DNA of 64,000 nucleotides from JAJCYK01 sp965224285 (GCA_965224285.1 OZ245043.1:1798001-1862000); one strand, 5' to 3'. Counted from the stretch's first letter, positions 46,989 to 55,364 are shown. Made by a program: numbers and translations. The notes: a model not told the origin generated them from the letters alone.

Positions 46989-47077
46989 GTTACTTGTAAC
47001 TTATAATTTAATACTTTATGCCTATCTATAGACTAATTCACAGCAACATTACCGAATTATTTCGCTTATCCGGTAAT
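46989..47077. promoter_or_regulatory. inverted repeats in the divergent promoter of the cyclase fusion
   Basis: Two inverted repeats lie in the 106-base gap between the divergent genes: GTTAC-TT-GTAAC at 46989-47000, 10 bases from the cyclase ATG, and ATTACCG...CGGTAAT at 47048-47054/47071-47077, near the start of the unknown plus-strand gene. Either could bind a regulator. No perfect TAnnTTTG box is seen. Confidence 0.4.
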
Positions 47078-47084
47078 AATTCTG

Positions 47085-47573
47085 ATGCGCCTTCTATTAA
47101 AGTGTATGAAACAGAGTAATAATCTAATGATGTTAGACCTGGGTAGACTGGTGCGCACTCATGGTGTATTTAGGGTTTTGAATCAGATTGTCGAGGATCG
47201 ACCACAGGTAATATTAGTGAAATCTTGGTGTGGAGATGGCCTAGGTGATTGTTTAATTAAATACCGGGATTTGCTATTGGCTAATAGTGATTGGTTTATA
47301 GACCGTATTTTTAAATTAAAGGCATATCAGCAGAAAGCTAGAACATTAATATCTAATTTCGCACGGTCATCACAATCTGACGATTGGCGCTCTCGTGCGG
47401 TTATACTCACTTCACAATTGCTTCATTTGGTACTTACAGAATCCGGGGAAGACAGCCTATGGGTAAATGCTTCTCAATTTAATGAAGCTAAAGCTACCCC
47501 GGATAACATAATGCAACTCAGGGACTCCAGCCGGGGTAAGATCCTTATCAGCCAGGATACCCTGAAATTATAA
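47085..47573 (+). CDS. unknown protein divergent from the cyclase fusion
   Basis: The 162-aa product (ATG 47085; ATG 47106 possible) is soluble, mostly helical in outline, with four cysteines or fewer and two Trp. No signal peptide, membrane helix or recognised motif. The segment VILVKSWCGDGLGDCLIKYRDLL has a CGDGLGDC phrase that could bind metal, but this is speculative. Its only clue is the shared promoter region with the ferredoxin-cyclase-globin gene. No family recognised. Confidence 0.6.
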   Translation: MRLLLKCMKQSNNLMMLDLGRLVRTHGVFRVLNQIVEDRPQVILVKSWCGDGLGDCLIKYRDLLLANSDWFIDRIFKLKAYQQKARTLISNFARSSQSDDWRSRAVILTSQLLHLVLTESGEDSLWVNASQFNEAKATPDNIMQLRDSSRGKILISQDTLKL

Positions 47574-47729
47574 AATGGCTTGCAAACACTATTTTCTATT
47601 TTGGTAATCATTTGTTTATCAATTACTTACCATTCAAATAATGTAATAATACCATCGATTGGTCAACTAATTACCTGGTATTGGCATTATCCTTGTATCA
47701 AATTGGATAATTACCAGATTTTATGAGAG

Positions 47730-48701
47730 ATGAAAAGTGTGTTTATTATTATTTTATTAGGGTTGGGGTCTTTGACCACCTCAGGAGAGCATCGAAATCA
47801 TGATCATTATTTACCGGAAGCGGTTTTATGGTCATTAGGTGACCGGTATCATCATTTTGACTTGATACACTCCCGGAGAATGCATCGGCGGGGGAGATTA
47901 ACTTTTGACATCGTTATTCAGCATCGAACCGGTTTTGCCAGAGTAACTTTAGGTCCGCGTGGCGGATTTTACGGCCATTCGTACTATGATCATTATCCAT
48001 TGGCCAGTCATTACTGCGATGAGTATTGCAATTTCCACTACCAGCATTATGATGCAGGTTACTATAGTGACTATGACCCGTATTATGGCTGCAATGTGCA
48101 TGTAAATATTTTGGTTAACCGATATCCCAGGTATATTTATCGACCTTTCTATGGATATGGTTCTATTTACTACCATCCGGTACACAGGCACTACAAACGA
48201 TGGAAACATGCAAAATATCACGGTCGTGGATATTATGCCCACCATAAGCCATATAAGCATTATCAGGGACGTTATAAGAATCATGGACACAGAGGCGGAA
48301 ACTTCAAACATGGCCATGGAAACCAGCGTCATGACCATAACAGGAGGAGAGGTCATGGAAACTACCGTACACCTGCCCGGGGCAGTAGTCAGTATTATAC
48401 CCGCCCTGACCATGGTACATCTGAAAGGGAAAGAAATTTCTCCAATCAGCACGGAAACCGGCGGGATCAACTAGTCCAGCGAAATAGGCAACAAGTGCAA
48501 CGAAGCAGGGATAATGTTCAAAGGAACCCTCAGCATAATACCCGGAGAGTTGATGATGGACGGGTTCGCGAAAGCAGGCGATCTGCACACCAGCCAAGAA
48601 CAGGTCAAGACCTAAGGCTCCGTGATCCCAAGGAAAATACCAAAGAGATCTTGCGTAAGCGAAATCAGGAACATGGGGGTCGTGTACGGCCCAGGTTATA
48701 A
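47730..48701 (+). CDS. His/Tyr/Arg-rich secreted low-complexity protein
   Basis: The 323-aa product has a signal peptide (MKSVFIIILLGLGSLTTSG) and then an unusual composition. Residues 55-170 are rich in Tyr and His (for example YDHYPLASHYCDEYCNFHYQ), 170-225 in Gly, His and Lys (KHGHGNQRHDHNRRRGHGN), and 225-323 in Arg, Gln and Asn. The early VLWSLGDRYHHFDLIHS part looks more conventional. It may bind metal or nucleic acid or form a matrix. A strong terminator follows, so it is a single-gene transcript. Confidence 0.75.
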   Translation: MKSVFIIILLGLGSLTTSGEHRNHDHYLPEAVLWSLGDRYHHFDLIHSRRMHRRGRLTFDIVIQHRTGFARVTLGPRGGFYGHSYYDHYPLASHYCDEYCNFHYQHYDAGYYSDYDPYYGCNVHVNILVNRYPRYIYRPFYGYGSIYYHPVHRHYKRWKHAKYHGRGYYAHHKPYKHYQGRYKNHGHRGGNFKHGHGNQRHDHNRRRGHGNYRTPARGSSQYYTRPDHGTSERERNFSNQHGNRRDQLVQRNRQQVQRSRDNVQRNPQHNTRRVDDGRVRESRRSAHQPRTGQDLRLRDPKENTKEILRKRNQEHGGRVRPRL

Positions 48702-48706
48702 AGAAA

Positions 48707-48741
48707 AAGCCCTGACAGGAGTATCGTCAGGGCTTTTTTTT
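48707..48741 (+). terminator. bidirectional intrinsic terminator
   Basis: AAGCCCTGAC (48707-48716) pairs perfectly with GTCAGGGCTT (48726-48735), followed by a T-run to 48741 on the plus strand and preceded by an A-run (GAAAAAG) giving T on the minus strand. It serves the His-rich gene and the convergent metalloprotease gene. Confidence 0.9.
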
Positions 48742-48753
48742 AAACTTATGGAA

Positions 48754-50169
48754 TTAGTTTTTAATAAATCGCAGCAATTTGTTATCCTCCTGCAGTTGTA
48801 ACTGCAACATGTAGACCCCGGGATTTAATTTAGGACTCAAACCGGTGAATATGGCTTTTCTACCATTCTCGTACAATGAGTAGTCCATATGATGCTCACG
48901 ACCTAATGGGTCCAGCAACCGGGCGCCTGACAACTCCCCAGCCCTGTCACCCAGATCTACGATAAACTGCCCGTCTACCGGGTTGGGATAAAGCGCTACG
49001 GGGAAAACCGTGTTTTCTTCAATTAACGGATTTTCCCGTAAGGTTGGGCGGTTTACTTTGCCATTCCAACCCATGTCATCGAAAATCGCCAAAGTGATCT
49101 CTCCGGGATCTTGCAAGGATAGACCCCTACTCAAAAAAGGCACCATTAACCCATTGGGCCCGCCGGCATAGGTAAAGAAATCCAGATGTGAATAACTGGA
49201 ACCCGGCAGCCAAAGGCCCTCAAATCCTGGGAAATCTAGAGTAGTGAAAATTCTGGCTCCCTCACCTTCCGTCACTTTGGATATTCTAGGGCCCCGGAAT
49301 ACCAGTGGGTCATCTAATAGGACAGATCCCAATTCAGTTGAGAAATTAGCAAATTTGTTTTCTTTGATCAGTTGTTTCCCATTTTCATCATGAGCCAACC
49401 GGTCATAGATAGCGGGATACAAAGGATTTGTTATGCCAAACCCCCACAAGCCTATACCGGTGGCATTGTCTACAAACATCGATCCGAAGAAACCGAGGCC
49501 ATGCCCCAGTTCATGAAGCACTACAAAAGGAAAATCAAAATCATCATCGGGTGTATTGCCATCAGTGCCAAAATACCAGTTGGGAAATACGGTACTAAAC
49601 CTGGCTACGATATCATACACTCCGGGGGTCAAATCCTCTCCGGCTAACTTGTCAGCCAGGGCATTCCCATACCAGGTCTCTCTCTCCAAACCCTCCACAT
49701 CAGCAAATATAAAAGTGGGCCCAGCCGAACCTAAAACTCCCTCGTCCAACTCGTCAAATACCGCCGCTACTCTTATAGTCTGATCGGAGCTGATCTTAGT
49801 GGCCCAGATGTCTACGGCGAATTGGAAAGCTTCAATAGCATCAAAAACCTGGGGCAGAAAAGCGGGATCCAATAGAAAGTAATCCACCTGGATATCAGCT
49901 CCGGTTTGGCCTTTTTTCGCATTGCTCGTGGTGCTCTGAGCAGCATTCGTGGAGCGAATACTACTGGCTACACTTTCATGATGATCAAGGGCTAGTTGGT
50001 CATTTAGATGTATAGTGCATTTGATATCGCCATTATCGTTAATAACCAAATGACTTACTGCACCGGGAACGCTTAATTTTTCCTGTGCTTTTAGGGCCAC
50101 ACATAGAAAGAGTATGGCGCCTAATGCCAGGTAGCGTAGATAAGAAAATTTAGTATAGATTTTTAACAT
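48754..50169 (-). CDS. secreted zinc metalloprotease-like protein with T9SS sorting domain
   Basis: The 471-aa product has a signal peptide (to about residue 28, ALKAQ), a metallopeptidase-like region with H219-E-L-G-H223-G-L-G226, and a type A C-terminal sorting domain from about 392 (VALYPNPVDGQFIVDL ... GVYMLQLQLQ). HELGH is the zinc motif, but position 229, where metzincins have a third His or Asp, is Gly, so the third ligand must lie elsewhere. The sorting domain implies export by the type IX system to the cell surface. Confidence 0.85.
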   Translation of the reverse strand: MLKIYTKFSYLRYLALGAILFLCVALKAQEKLSVPGAVSHLVINDNGDIKCTIHLNDQLALDHHESVASSIRSTNAAQSTTSNAKKGQTGADIQVDYFLLDPAFLPQVFDAIEAFQFAVDIWATKISSDQTIRVAAVFDELDEGVLGSAGPTFIFADVEGLERETWYGNALADKLAGEDLTPGVYDIVARFSTVFPNWYFGTDGNTPDDDFDFPFVVLHELGHGLGFFGSMFVDNATGIGLWGFGITNPLYPAIYDRLAHDENGKQLIKENKFANFSTELGSVLLDDPLVFRGPRISKVTEGEGARIFTTLDFPGFEGLWLPGSSYSHLDFFTYAGGPNGLMVPFLSRGLSLQDPGEITLAIFDDMGWNGKVNRPTLRENPLIEENTVFPVALYPNPVDGQFIVDLGDRAGELSGARLLDPLGREHHMDYSLYENGRKAIFTGLSPKLNPGVYMLQLQLQEDNKLLRFIKN

Positions 50170-50388
50170 AGAATTAGTGATTTAAATGAATTAGTAGTTG
50201 TTTCCAGGTCTTTAAAACCTGGTAAAATTTCTTAGAATCTAAGAAAATCCAGGCATTCTACCAACCACAAACATCACCCAATATGGGTTAATCTTAGAAT
50301 AATGAAAATAAGCCTGTAATCAGATATTCTGTCAGCTATTCCAGGCCTCAAAATATGCAAAAAAATTAATTGCCTTCTGTCTTGGTAT

Positions 50389-50420
50389 TGAACCCTCTAA
50401 GGGTTCATTTTATTTCTTTT
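50389..50420 (+). terminator. terminator-like hairpin below the S9 peptidase gene
   Basis: TGAACCCT (50389-50396) and AGGGTTCA (50400-50407) form an 8-bp stem with a 3-base loop, followed on the plus strand by TTTTATTTCTTTTT. The nearest gene is on the minus strand and ends at 50449, so the T-tract points the wrong way for it. Function uncertain. Confidence 0.45.
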
Positions 50421-50448
50421 TAATAAATATTCGAGCCTTCCAACACCA

Positions 50449-52896
50449 CTATTTAACTCCTGATTCTATCCGAATCTCTTCTAACTGTTGCTGTTTGACA
50501 GGTTTTATGTATTTTTCCAGAAAGCGGTCCATTTCCCAAAGCATATGAAGAATTGATTCCTTGGCCCGGTAGCCATGACTTTCATAGGGTAGCATCACCA
50601 ACCTGGCTTGGGCCCCCATTCCTTTAAGGGCTGCAAAATAACGTTTGCTCTGGACGGGAAAAGTTCCGGAATTATTGTCGGCTTCTCCGTGAATCATTAG
50701 AATGGGTTCATTGATCTTATCGGCATGCATAAAAGGTGACATCCTATAGTACACTTCAGGAGCTTCCCAGTAAGTCCTTTCCTCAGCCTGAAACCCAAAT
50801 GGTGTTAAGGTGCGGTTATAAGCTCCGCTACGGGCAATGCCTCCGGCAAACAGGTCGGAATGCGCCAACAGGTTGGCGGTCATGAAAGCCCCGTAACTAT
50901 GACCTCCAATGGCAATTCTCTCTCCATCACTGACCCCCATTTCCTTCAACTTCTCCACTGCCGCGGCGGCATTCATTACTAATTGAGAACGGAATGAATC
51001 ATTTGGTTGGTCCTCCCCTTCCCCTATCACCGGCATGCTGGGGTCATCGAGGATAGCGTAGCCCCGGGTAAGAAAATACAAAGGTGTCCACCATCCCAGC
51101 CTTATAAACTCATAAGGTGACCCCTCCACTTGGCTGGCGGCGTCTGCGCTTTTATATTCACTGGGATAGGCCCACATAATAACCGGCAGCGGCCCCTGGG
51201 ATGGTTCGTAACCCGGAGGTAGATAAAGATCCCCTTTCAAAGCTACCCCGTCCTTTCTCTGGTAATGGATCACTTTTTTCTCGACCCCGGCTAATTCGGG
51301 ATAGGGATGCTCAAAATCAGTTAAGGCGGTAAGTCTGTTTTTCTTTAAGTCCCTGAGGTAAAAGTTCGGCGGCTGCTCCCGGGACTCCCTGCGGGTAAGT
51401 AAGGTTGTCCCATCTTTATCAAAAACTTTTAAAGGAAACTCGTAAAAAGGGGCTTGCGACCTCCAGAGTTCTTTGATCTTGCCATTATCGGGCTGAAAGG
51501 CTCGTAGTAACGGACGATTTCCTTCCGCGGAGGCACCGACTCCAGTTAAAAGTAGCTCACCCCGCTCATTTAATAGTAATACGTGCTCTCCATACTGATT
51601 TGTAGTAATTTCAAAATCACCGGGATCGTTGTAACGGTCCTCAAAGGATCGGTCAAAAATTATTTTCCGGCTTCGGGATTGGCCCGGATGGAAGGAGGCA
51701 GTAATATGCTGCCGGGTAAGCCACCAACGTTCATAGGTGATAGCAAATTCACTATGACCCCAGTCCACACCACTGAAACGTAACTTCAGTTTTACATCGG
51801 GAATAGCATCGCCCTCGAACGGAGCCGGAAGGTAGAATAACTGATCCCGGTGATCCGCCTCCTGAGCGGGGTCTCCCCCGTCCAGAGCTTGCACCCAATA
51901 AAGCGTGGCAGCCTGGTCAGCTCTCCACCTAAAGCTGCGGGGGCCGGTTCGCACCGCGTCGAATCCTTTGGGAATGTTCTCAGCCAGGGGAATGTCTGCT
52001 ACCTGCTTAATCAGATTTCCGTGGAGATCAATGATCAGGGCTTCAAATGGAAATCGGTAGTACGGAACGATATAGGAAAACGGCTTTTTAAGCACTGTCA
52101 ATAAAATATACTGATTATCAGGCGATAATGATATCGTTCGGATAATACCCGGGTTACCAATAGGACTGGCTACTCCGCTGGCCAGATCCAGGACTTGCAG
52201 TTGTGATACTGCGTAGAATTGGAACAGACTTTCATCTTGGGGGTTTTGCAGCAGGTCCTGGTATGTTCGCACCGGAGCCTCGTCACCGTTCGATTCCTGA
52301 ATGATGGGGCCAGGCGGCGCTGAGGGCTGTTGTGGAGCTTCTCCCCGATCTTTAACCATAGCCTTGAATAGTATTTTCTCTCCATCGGCCATCCATTGGT
52401 AAGGACTACCCCTCAATACACTGTTGAGGTTGACGTCGGTCACCGAACGTGCCTCTCCGGTAGCAAAATCCGCCACCCACAACTCAGTACTATTAGGCGT
52501 TTGAATAGTAAATCCGATCTTTTTGCCATTGGGTGACCAACTGATATCGCGTAGACGTGGCTCATCCGGCAGGCCCGTTACCCGTCTGCTGTTTTTGCCA
52601 TCGATGCTTTGAATCAGCATACCAGAATAATAGGCGCTCCTGCTAGGCCCATTGGTCTTAGGATTAAATCTTAAGCCTGCCAGCCGCAATTCCGGTTGAG
52701 CCAGATCGCTGATGGACGCGTAGCCAGGCCGCTCCAGTAACAGTAGCCAGGTTCCTTGATCATTTACTAATACCGCAGGGGTCTGAGGAGCATTTACTAA
52801 TCTGGATATAGGCTCCGGTGGCACTTGGTATTGGTCTTGAGTGAAGCCGGTAATTGGAAGCATGAGAATAGCGAGAAATGAGAAAAATTTAGGCAT
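50449..52896 (-). CDS. S9-family prolyl oligopeptidase-like peptidase
   Basis: The 815-aa exported product (signal peptide to about residue 19) has an N-terminal beta-propeller-like half (WSPNGKKIGFTIQTPNSTEL, SLSPDNQYILLTVL) and a C-terminal alpha/beta-hydrolase domain. The catalytic Ser lies in GGHSYGAFMTANL (about residue 668) and the His probably in MLPYESHGY near 778. The layout and length fit the glutamyl-endopeptidase (S9D-like) type. It lies 62 bases below the ROK gene and may share its transcript. Confidence 0.87.
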   Translation of the reverse strand: MPKFFSFLAILMLPITGFTQDQYQVPPEPISRLVNAPQTPAVLVNDQGTWLLLLERPGYASISDLAQPELRLAGLRFNPKTNGPSRSAYYSGMLIQSIDGKNSRRVTGLPDEPRLRDISWSPNGKKIGFTIQTPNSTELWVADFATGEARSVTDVNLNSVLRGSPYQWMADGEKILFKAMVKDRGEAPQQPSAPPGPIIQESNGDEAPVRTYQDLLQNPQDESLFQFYAVSQLQVLDLASGVASPIGNPGIIRTISLSPDNQYILLTVLKKPFSYIVPYYRFPFEALIIDLHGNLIKQVADIPLAENIPKGFDAVRTGPRSFRWRADQAATLYWVQALDGGDPAQEADHRDQLFYLPAPFEGDAIPDVKLKLRFSGVDWGHSEFAITYERWWLTRQHITASFHPGQSRSRKIIFDRSFEDRYNDPGDFEITTNQYGEHVLLLNERGELLLTGVGASAEGNRPLLRAFQPDNGKIKELWRSQAPFYEFPLKVFDKDGTTLLTRRESREQPPNFYLRDLKKNRLTALTDFEHPYPELAGVEKKVIHYQRKDGVALKGDLYLPPGYEPSQGPLPVIMWAYPSEYKSADAASQVEGSPYEFIRLGWWTPLYFLTRGYAILDDPSMPVIGEGEDQPNDSFRSQLVMNAAAAVEKLKEMGVSDGERIAIGGHSYGAFMTANLLAHSDLFAGGIARSGAYNRTLTPFGFQAEERTYWEAPEVYYRMSPFMHADKINEPILMIHGEADNNSGTFPVQSKRYFAALKGMGAQARLVMLPYESHGYRAKESILHMLWEMDRFLEKYIKPVKQQQLEEIRIESGVK

Positions 52897-52958
52897 GGGT
52901 TAAGCTTGATGTTTTTACTAAATATAAAAAATTATCAAGCCATCAGGTAGGCTTAGGT

Positions 52959-53924
52959 TCAATTTACCAAGTCCGACCAGATCAGGGCTGCTGCTCCTGA
53001 TATGGCAGCATTCTTCGCCGCCAGACCTGAGGGTAATAGTTTTACTTTTCCTTTATAAACCTTTAGTAAATGTTCCTCCATGTACCTGGTGGCAGGGTCA
53101 AAGATCCATTTGCCACTGTTGGCCAGGCCTCCTACCAGAAAAAACGCTTCTGGCTGGGAGAATGTAGTAAAGTTCGCCAAAGCAATACCTAAAATACGGC
53201 CGGTATATTCAAATGCTTTTATGGCAATAGGGTCCCCTTCTTCCGCGGCCTGGGTAATTTCTTCACCATGTAAATCATTAAAGGCTATTGATCTGAACCT
53301 GCTATCATCCATATATTTGCTCATCATATATAGGATGGTGCGTTTTAAACCAGTGGCCGACACATAAGCCTCCAAACCACCCCTTACGTCCAACCCAGTT
53401 AGCCGACCGTCTTCCGGCATTACCGCAATATGTCCCAGTTCACCAGCAAACCCGTCATACCCGTAGATCATTTGACCGTTGCTTACTATTCCACTGCCGA
53501 GACCAGTACCCAAGGTAATTACCACAAAATCCTGCATGCCTCGGGCATTCCCGAATAGCATCTCACCCAGAGCGGCGGCATTGGCATCATTAGTTACCCG
53601 CATGGGCACATCGATCAATTCCTTTAAAGGCGCCAGTAAGGGTGTAATGCCTTTCCAAACCAGATTGGGAGGATGCTCAATAGTGCCACGGGTGTTGGAA
53701 GCATTAGGCGCACCAATACCAATCCCCAAAAGCTTTGTTGATCCCCGATCCTCACAGGTCCGGATCAACTCGTCTATGGTGCTTTGTATTCTTACGAGAA
53801 ATTCCGAAAATATAGGATACTCCTTGGTCCTGAAAAAGGTTTGACATAAACACTCTCCAGACTGGTCAACTAAACCGATCTTGGTTTTGGTACCACCGAT
53901 ATCAATTCCCGCAACTACATCCAT
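52959..53924 (-). CDS. ROK-family sugar kinase without the zinc motif
   Basis: The 321-aa product from ATG 53924 has the ROK hexokinase fold: phosphate-1 motif GIDIGGTKTKIGL, catalytic DANAAALGE near 118 and the GTGLGSG loop. The ROK signature with a CxCGxxGCxE zinc site is replaced by RLTGLDVRGGLEAYVSATG, so all zinc cysteines are lost although the Glu-Ala-Tyr end is kept. Sugar phosphorylation with ATP is likely; specificity cannot be called. It is the first gene of a possible operon with the S9 peptidase. Confidence 0.85.
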   Translation of the reverse strand: MDVVAGIDIGGTKTKIGLVDQSGECLCQTFFRTKEYPIFSEFLVRIQSTIDELIRTCEDRGSTKLLGIGIGAPNASNTRGTIEHPPNLVWKGITPLLAPLKELIDVPMRVTNDANAAALGEMLFGNARGMQDFVVITLGTGLGSGIVSNGQMIYGYDGFAGELGHIAVMPEDGRLTGLDVRGGLEAYVSATGLKRTILYMMSKYMDDSRFRSIAFNDLHGEEITQAAEEGDPIAIKAFEYTGRILGIALANFTTFSQPEAFFLVGGLANSGKWIFDPATRYMEEHLLKVYKGKVKLLPSGLAAKNAAISGAAALIWSDLVN

Positions 53925-54072
53925 GAGCAATAATTTGGGCGACTAACATAGAATAATTTCAGCTCAATATCAATGGTTCATGAACCTGATATTATCCATT
54001 TTGGCGGAAATTCCTAAAGCGCTGGGATTAATGCTCGCAACATATTATAGCAGGTGCCGGATACGAGTAATT

Positions 54073-54105
54073 AAAAAAGCCGACCTGCGAATTACAGGGC
54101 GGCTT
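54073..54105 (-). terminator. intrinsic terminator of the 54133 gene
   Basis: AAGCCGACCTG (54077-54087) and CAGGGCGGCTT (54095-54105) form a stem with one mismatch and a 7-base loop. On the minus strand it ends in TTTTTT, 27 bases beyond the stop of the 54133-54546 gene. Confidence 0.85.
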
Positions 54106-54132
54106 ATATGTTTTATGTAGTTAGTGCTAAGG

Positions 54133-54546
54133 CTACAACAGTTCTTCGATAAAAGTGAACAACTCTTGTTTATAGTCTTTGAATCGATCCCGGAAGGTAT
54201 TGATCTTATCATCAATGATCTCGTGCTTCACTTTGTGTGATTGTTCTTCTCCATCCTCTTCCTGGATCAAGCGATTTAGATATTTTTCGTGTTTCCTGAC
54301 TGCTTTGGCGAATTCATCCATTAGTTCACCCTGGTAATAGGTGATCAGGTTTTGCAGATGGCCTATAGTCTTTTTACCCTGATAGGTTGTCACTTTGTTG
54401 GCAACAGCGTCCAATAATTTTTGAAAGAAACCCAATTCAAGTTTCCACAAGTCGACCTCAGAGACCCAATGTTTACTGGTTTTATGCAAATCCAATAAAC
54501 TTTCACGTAATAGAAACTCGGTGGTGGTTGCTTTGATATTCTCCAT
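54133..54546 (-). CDS. helical hypothetical protein
   Basis: The 137-aa product has no signal peptide or membrane segment and is almost entirely predicted helix, with charged heptads (HKTSKHWVSEVDLWKLELGF, DKINTFRDRFKDYKQELFTF) suggestive of a four-helix bundle or coiled coil. Similar small proteins are found in Bacteroidota but I know no function. It has a clear terminator, and an unusual hairpin 38 bases upstream of its start. Confidence 0.7.
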   Translation of the reverse strand: MENIKATTTEFLLRESLLDLHKTSKHWVSEVDLWKLELGFFQKLLDAVANKVTTYQGKKTIGHLQNLITYYQGELMDEFAKAVRKHEKYLNRLIQEEDGEEQSHKVKHEIIDDKINTFRDRFKDYKQELFTFIEELL

Positions 54547-55079
54547 AGTAGATTTAACGTTTATGGTAAAGGATAAATAAAAAAAGGCATTGGATCATTC
54601 CAATACCTTCTGCTTTGTAGTTTAGAATATGATAATAGTCTTAACCGGTACCTGAATCTGGACTAAGAATGGTGTTATCATGTATATCGGTTAAATAATT
54701 AACTTTAACATTAATTTAAAAAAATTTTAATACAATCCAATCCCAATTCCGGAAATAGTCAGATCCTTTTTATCCCTTATCCGACCTGATTTTTGAGGTA
54801 AATATTATATCACAGACCCTCAGTTGGAGTAGATGCGGATCATTTGATCCAGTTCGAAAGAATAGACACGAATATACGCCTGATGTAGAAAAAATCCCCT
54901 TGACATAACCTTGCAACTGTTTAAACACAAATTTTAATCAGATTCCAATTTGCAGATTCCTCTCATCAGTACCCCCTCAGTTTACCGCCATTCATAACTG
55001 ATGTAATATAACTGTCTAAAATTCGGGCCAAAGTGGATAACTATGTGTAAAAATGGTGCATAAGTATTGCTTTAAAAAG
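54547..55079. other. intergenic region with a leader hairpin
   Basis: AAGGCATTGGA (54584-54594) and TCCAATACCTT (54599-54609) form an 11-bp stem with one mismatch, flanked on the minus strand by a T-run. It would sit in the 5' leader of the 54133-54546 gene and could be an attenuator, or end a transcript coming from upstream. No other feature is visible before the RNA promoter at 55080. Confidence 0.5.
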
Positions 55080-55110
55080 TTGGCTTTCTAACAGGGGGGT
55101 ATTACATTTG
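55080..55110 (+). promoter_or_regulatory. Bacteroidota-type promoter of the candidate RNA gene
   Basis: TACATTTG at 55103-55110 is a perfect match to the Bacteroidota -7 consensus TAnnTTTG. A TTG (55080-55082) lies 20 bases upstream as the -33 element. This predicts transcription starting around 55115-55120. A small inverted repeat, GGTATT/AATACC (55099-55104, 55112-55117), overlaps the -7 box. Confidence 0.6.
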
Positions 55111-55115
55111 AAATA

Positions 55116-55364
55116 CCAAGTGAGAGATAAAAGGTCGATGGTAAAACATCGGATGTGACGGTGGAAGGTTATGAAAGTTGATAATCCTACGGGATTATGA
55201 GCCAACATAAGTGAAAACCTAATCATTAAACTCTGAGGATGGATTCTTCGGAATCCTAACGAAGAGAAAACCACAATAACAGTAACTTGGGATTCTAAAA
55301 GTCTACGGGCTTTTAGAATAGGCAGGAATAATTTCGAAAGAAGGGATTCCTGCCTTTTGTTTTT
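55116..55364 (+). ncRNA. candidate free-standing structured RNA, ~250 nt
   Basis: The region folds by eye into nested hairpins. Stem 1 is CGATG/CATCG (55136-55140/55147-55151). GTGG/CCAC (55161-55164/55271-55274) closes a multiloop. Inside it, one arm is AGGTT/AACCT, then GTTG/CAAC, then ATAATCC-TACG-GGATTAT (55181-55198). The other arm is CTCT/AGAG enclosing GGATTC-TTCG-GAATCC (55241-55256). Two more perfect stems follow at 55292-55319 and 55320-55355, the last ending in a T-tract. The internal loops (ATGAAA/ATAAGTGAA, GAGGAT/TAACGA) recall group II intron domain I, but no domain V or reverse transcriptase is seen. Confidence 0.6.
55320..55364 (+). terminator. intrinsic terminator of the candidate RNA
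   Basis: AGGCAGGAAT (55320-55329) and ATTCCTGCCT (55346-55355) form a perfect 10-bp stem, followed by TTTTGTTTTT. It ends the RNA 69 bases before the bcp start, separating the two transcripts. Confidence 0.85.

Noticed and set aside
47949..48470. 173-codon antisense frame inside the His-rich gene
   Set aside because: Its length comes from the skewed composition of the sense gene; product is Ile/Met/Val-rich nonsense with no start context.
52904..52940. GCTTGAT...ATCAAGC inverted repeat between the ROK and S9 genes
   Set aside because: The arms are 7 bp with a 23-base AT-rich loop and no tail; too weak to call a terminator.
55041..55274. Minus-strand open frame across the candidate RNA
   Set aside because: It is antisense to the hairpin-rich region, has no recognised product, and the terminator and promoter signals favour an RNA on the plus strand.
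55116..55364. RNase P, tmRNA, SRP or 6S RNA
   Set aside because: The conserved landmarks of each (GAGGAAAGTCC, CCA end with tag, GGAAGCA loop, long bubble) are not seen, so I did not name it as any of these.
55116..55364. Complete group II intron
   Set aside because: No domain V hairpin, no reverse transcriptase frame and no GTGYG 5' end are present; only a loose likeness to domain I.
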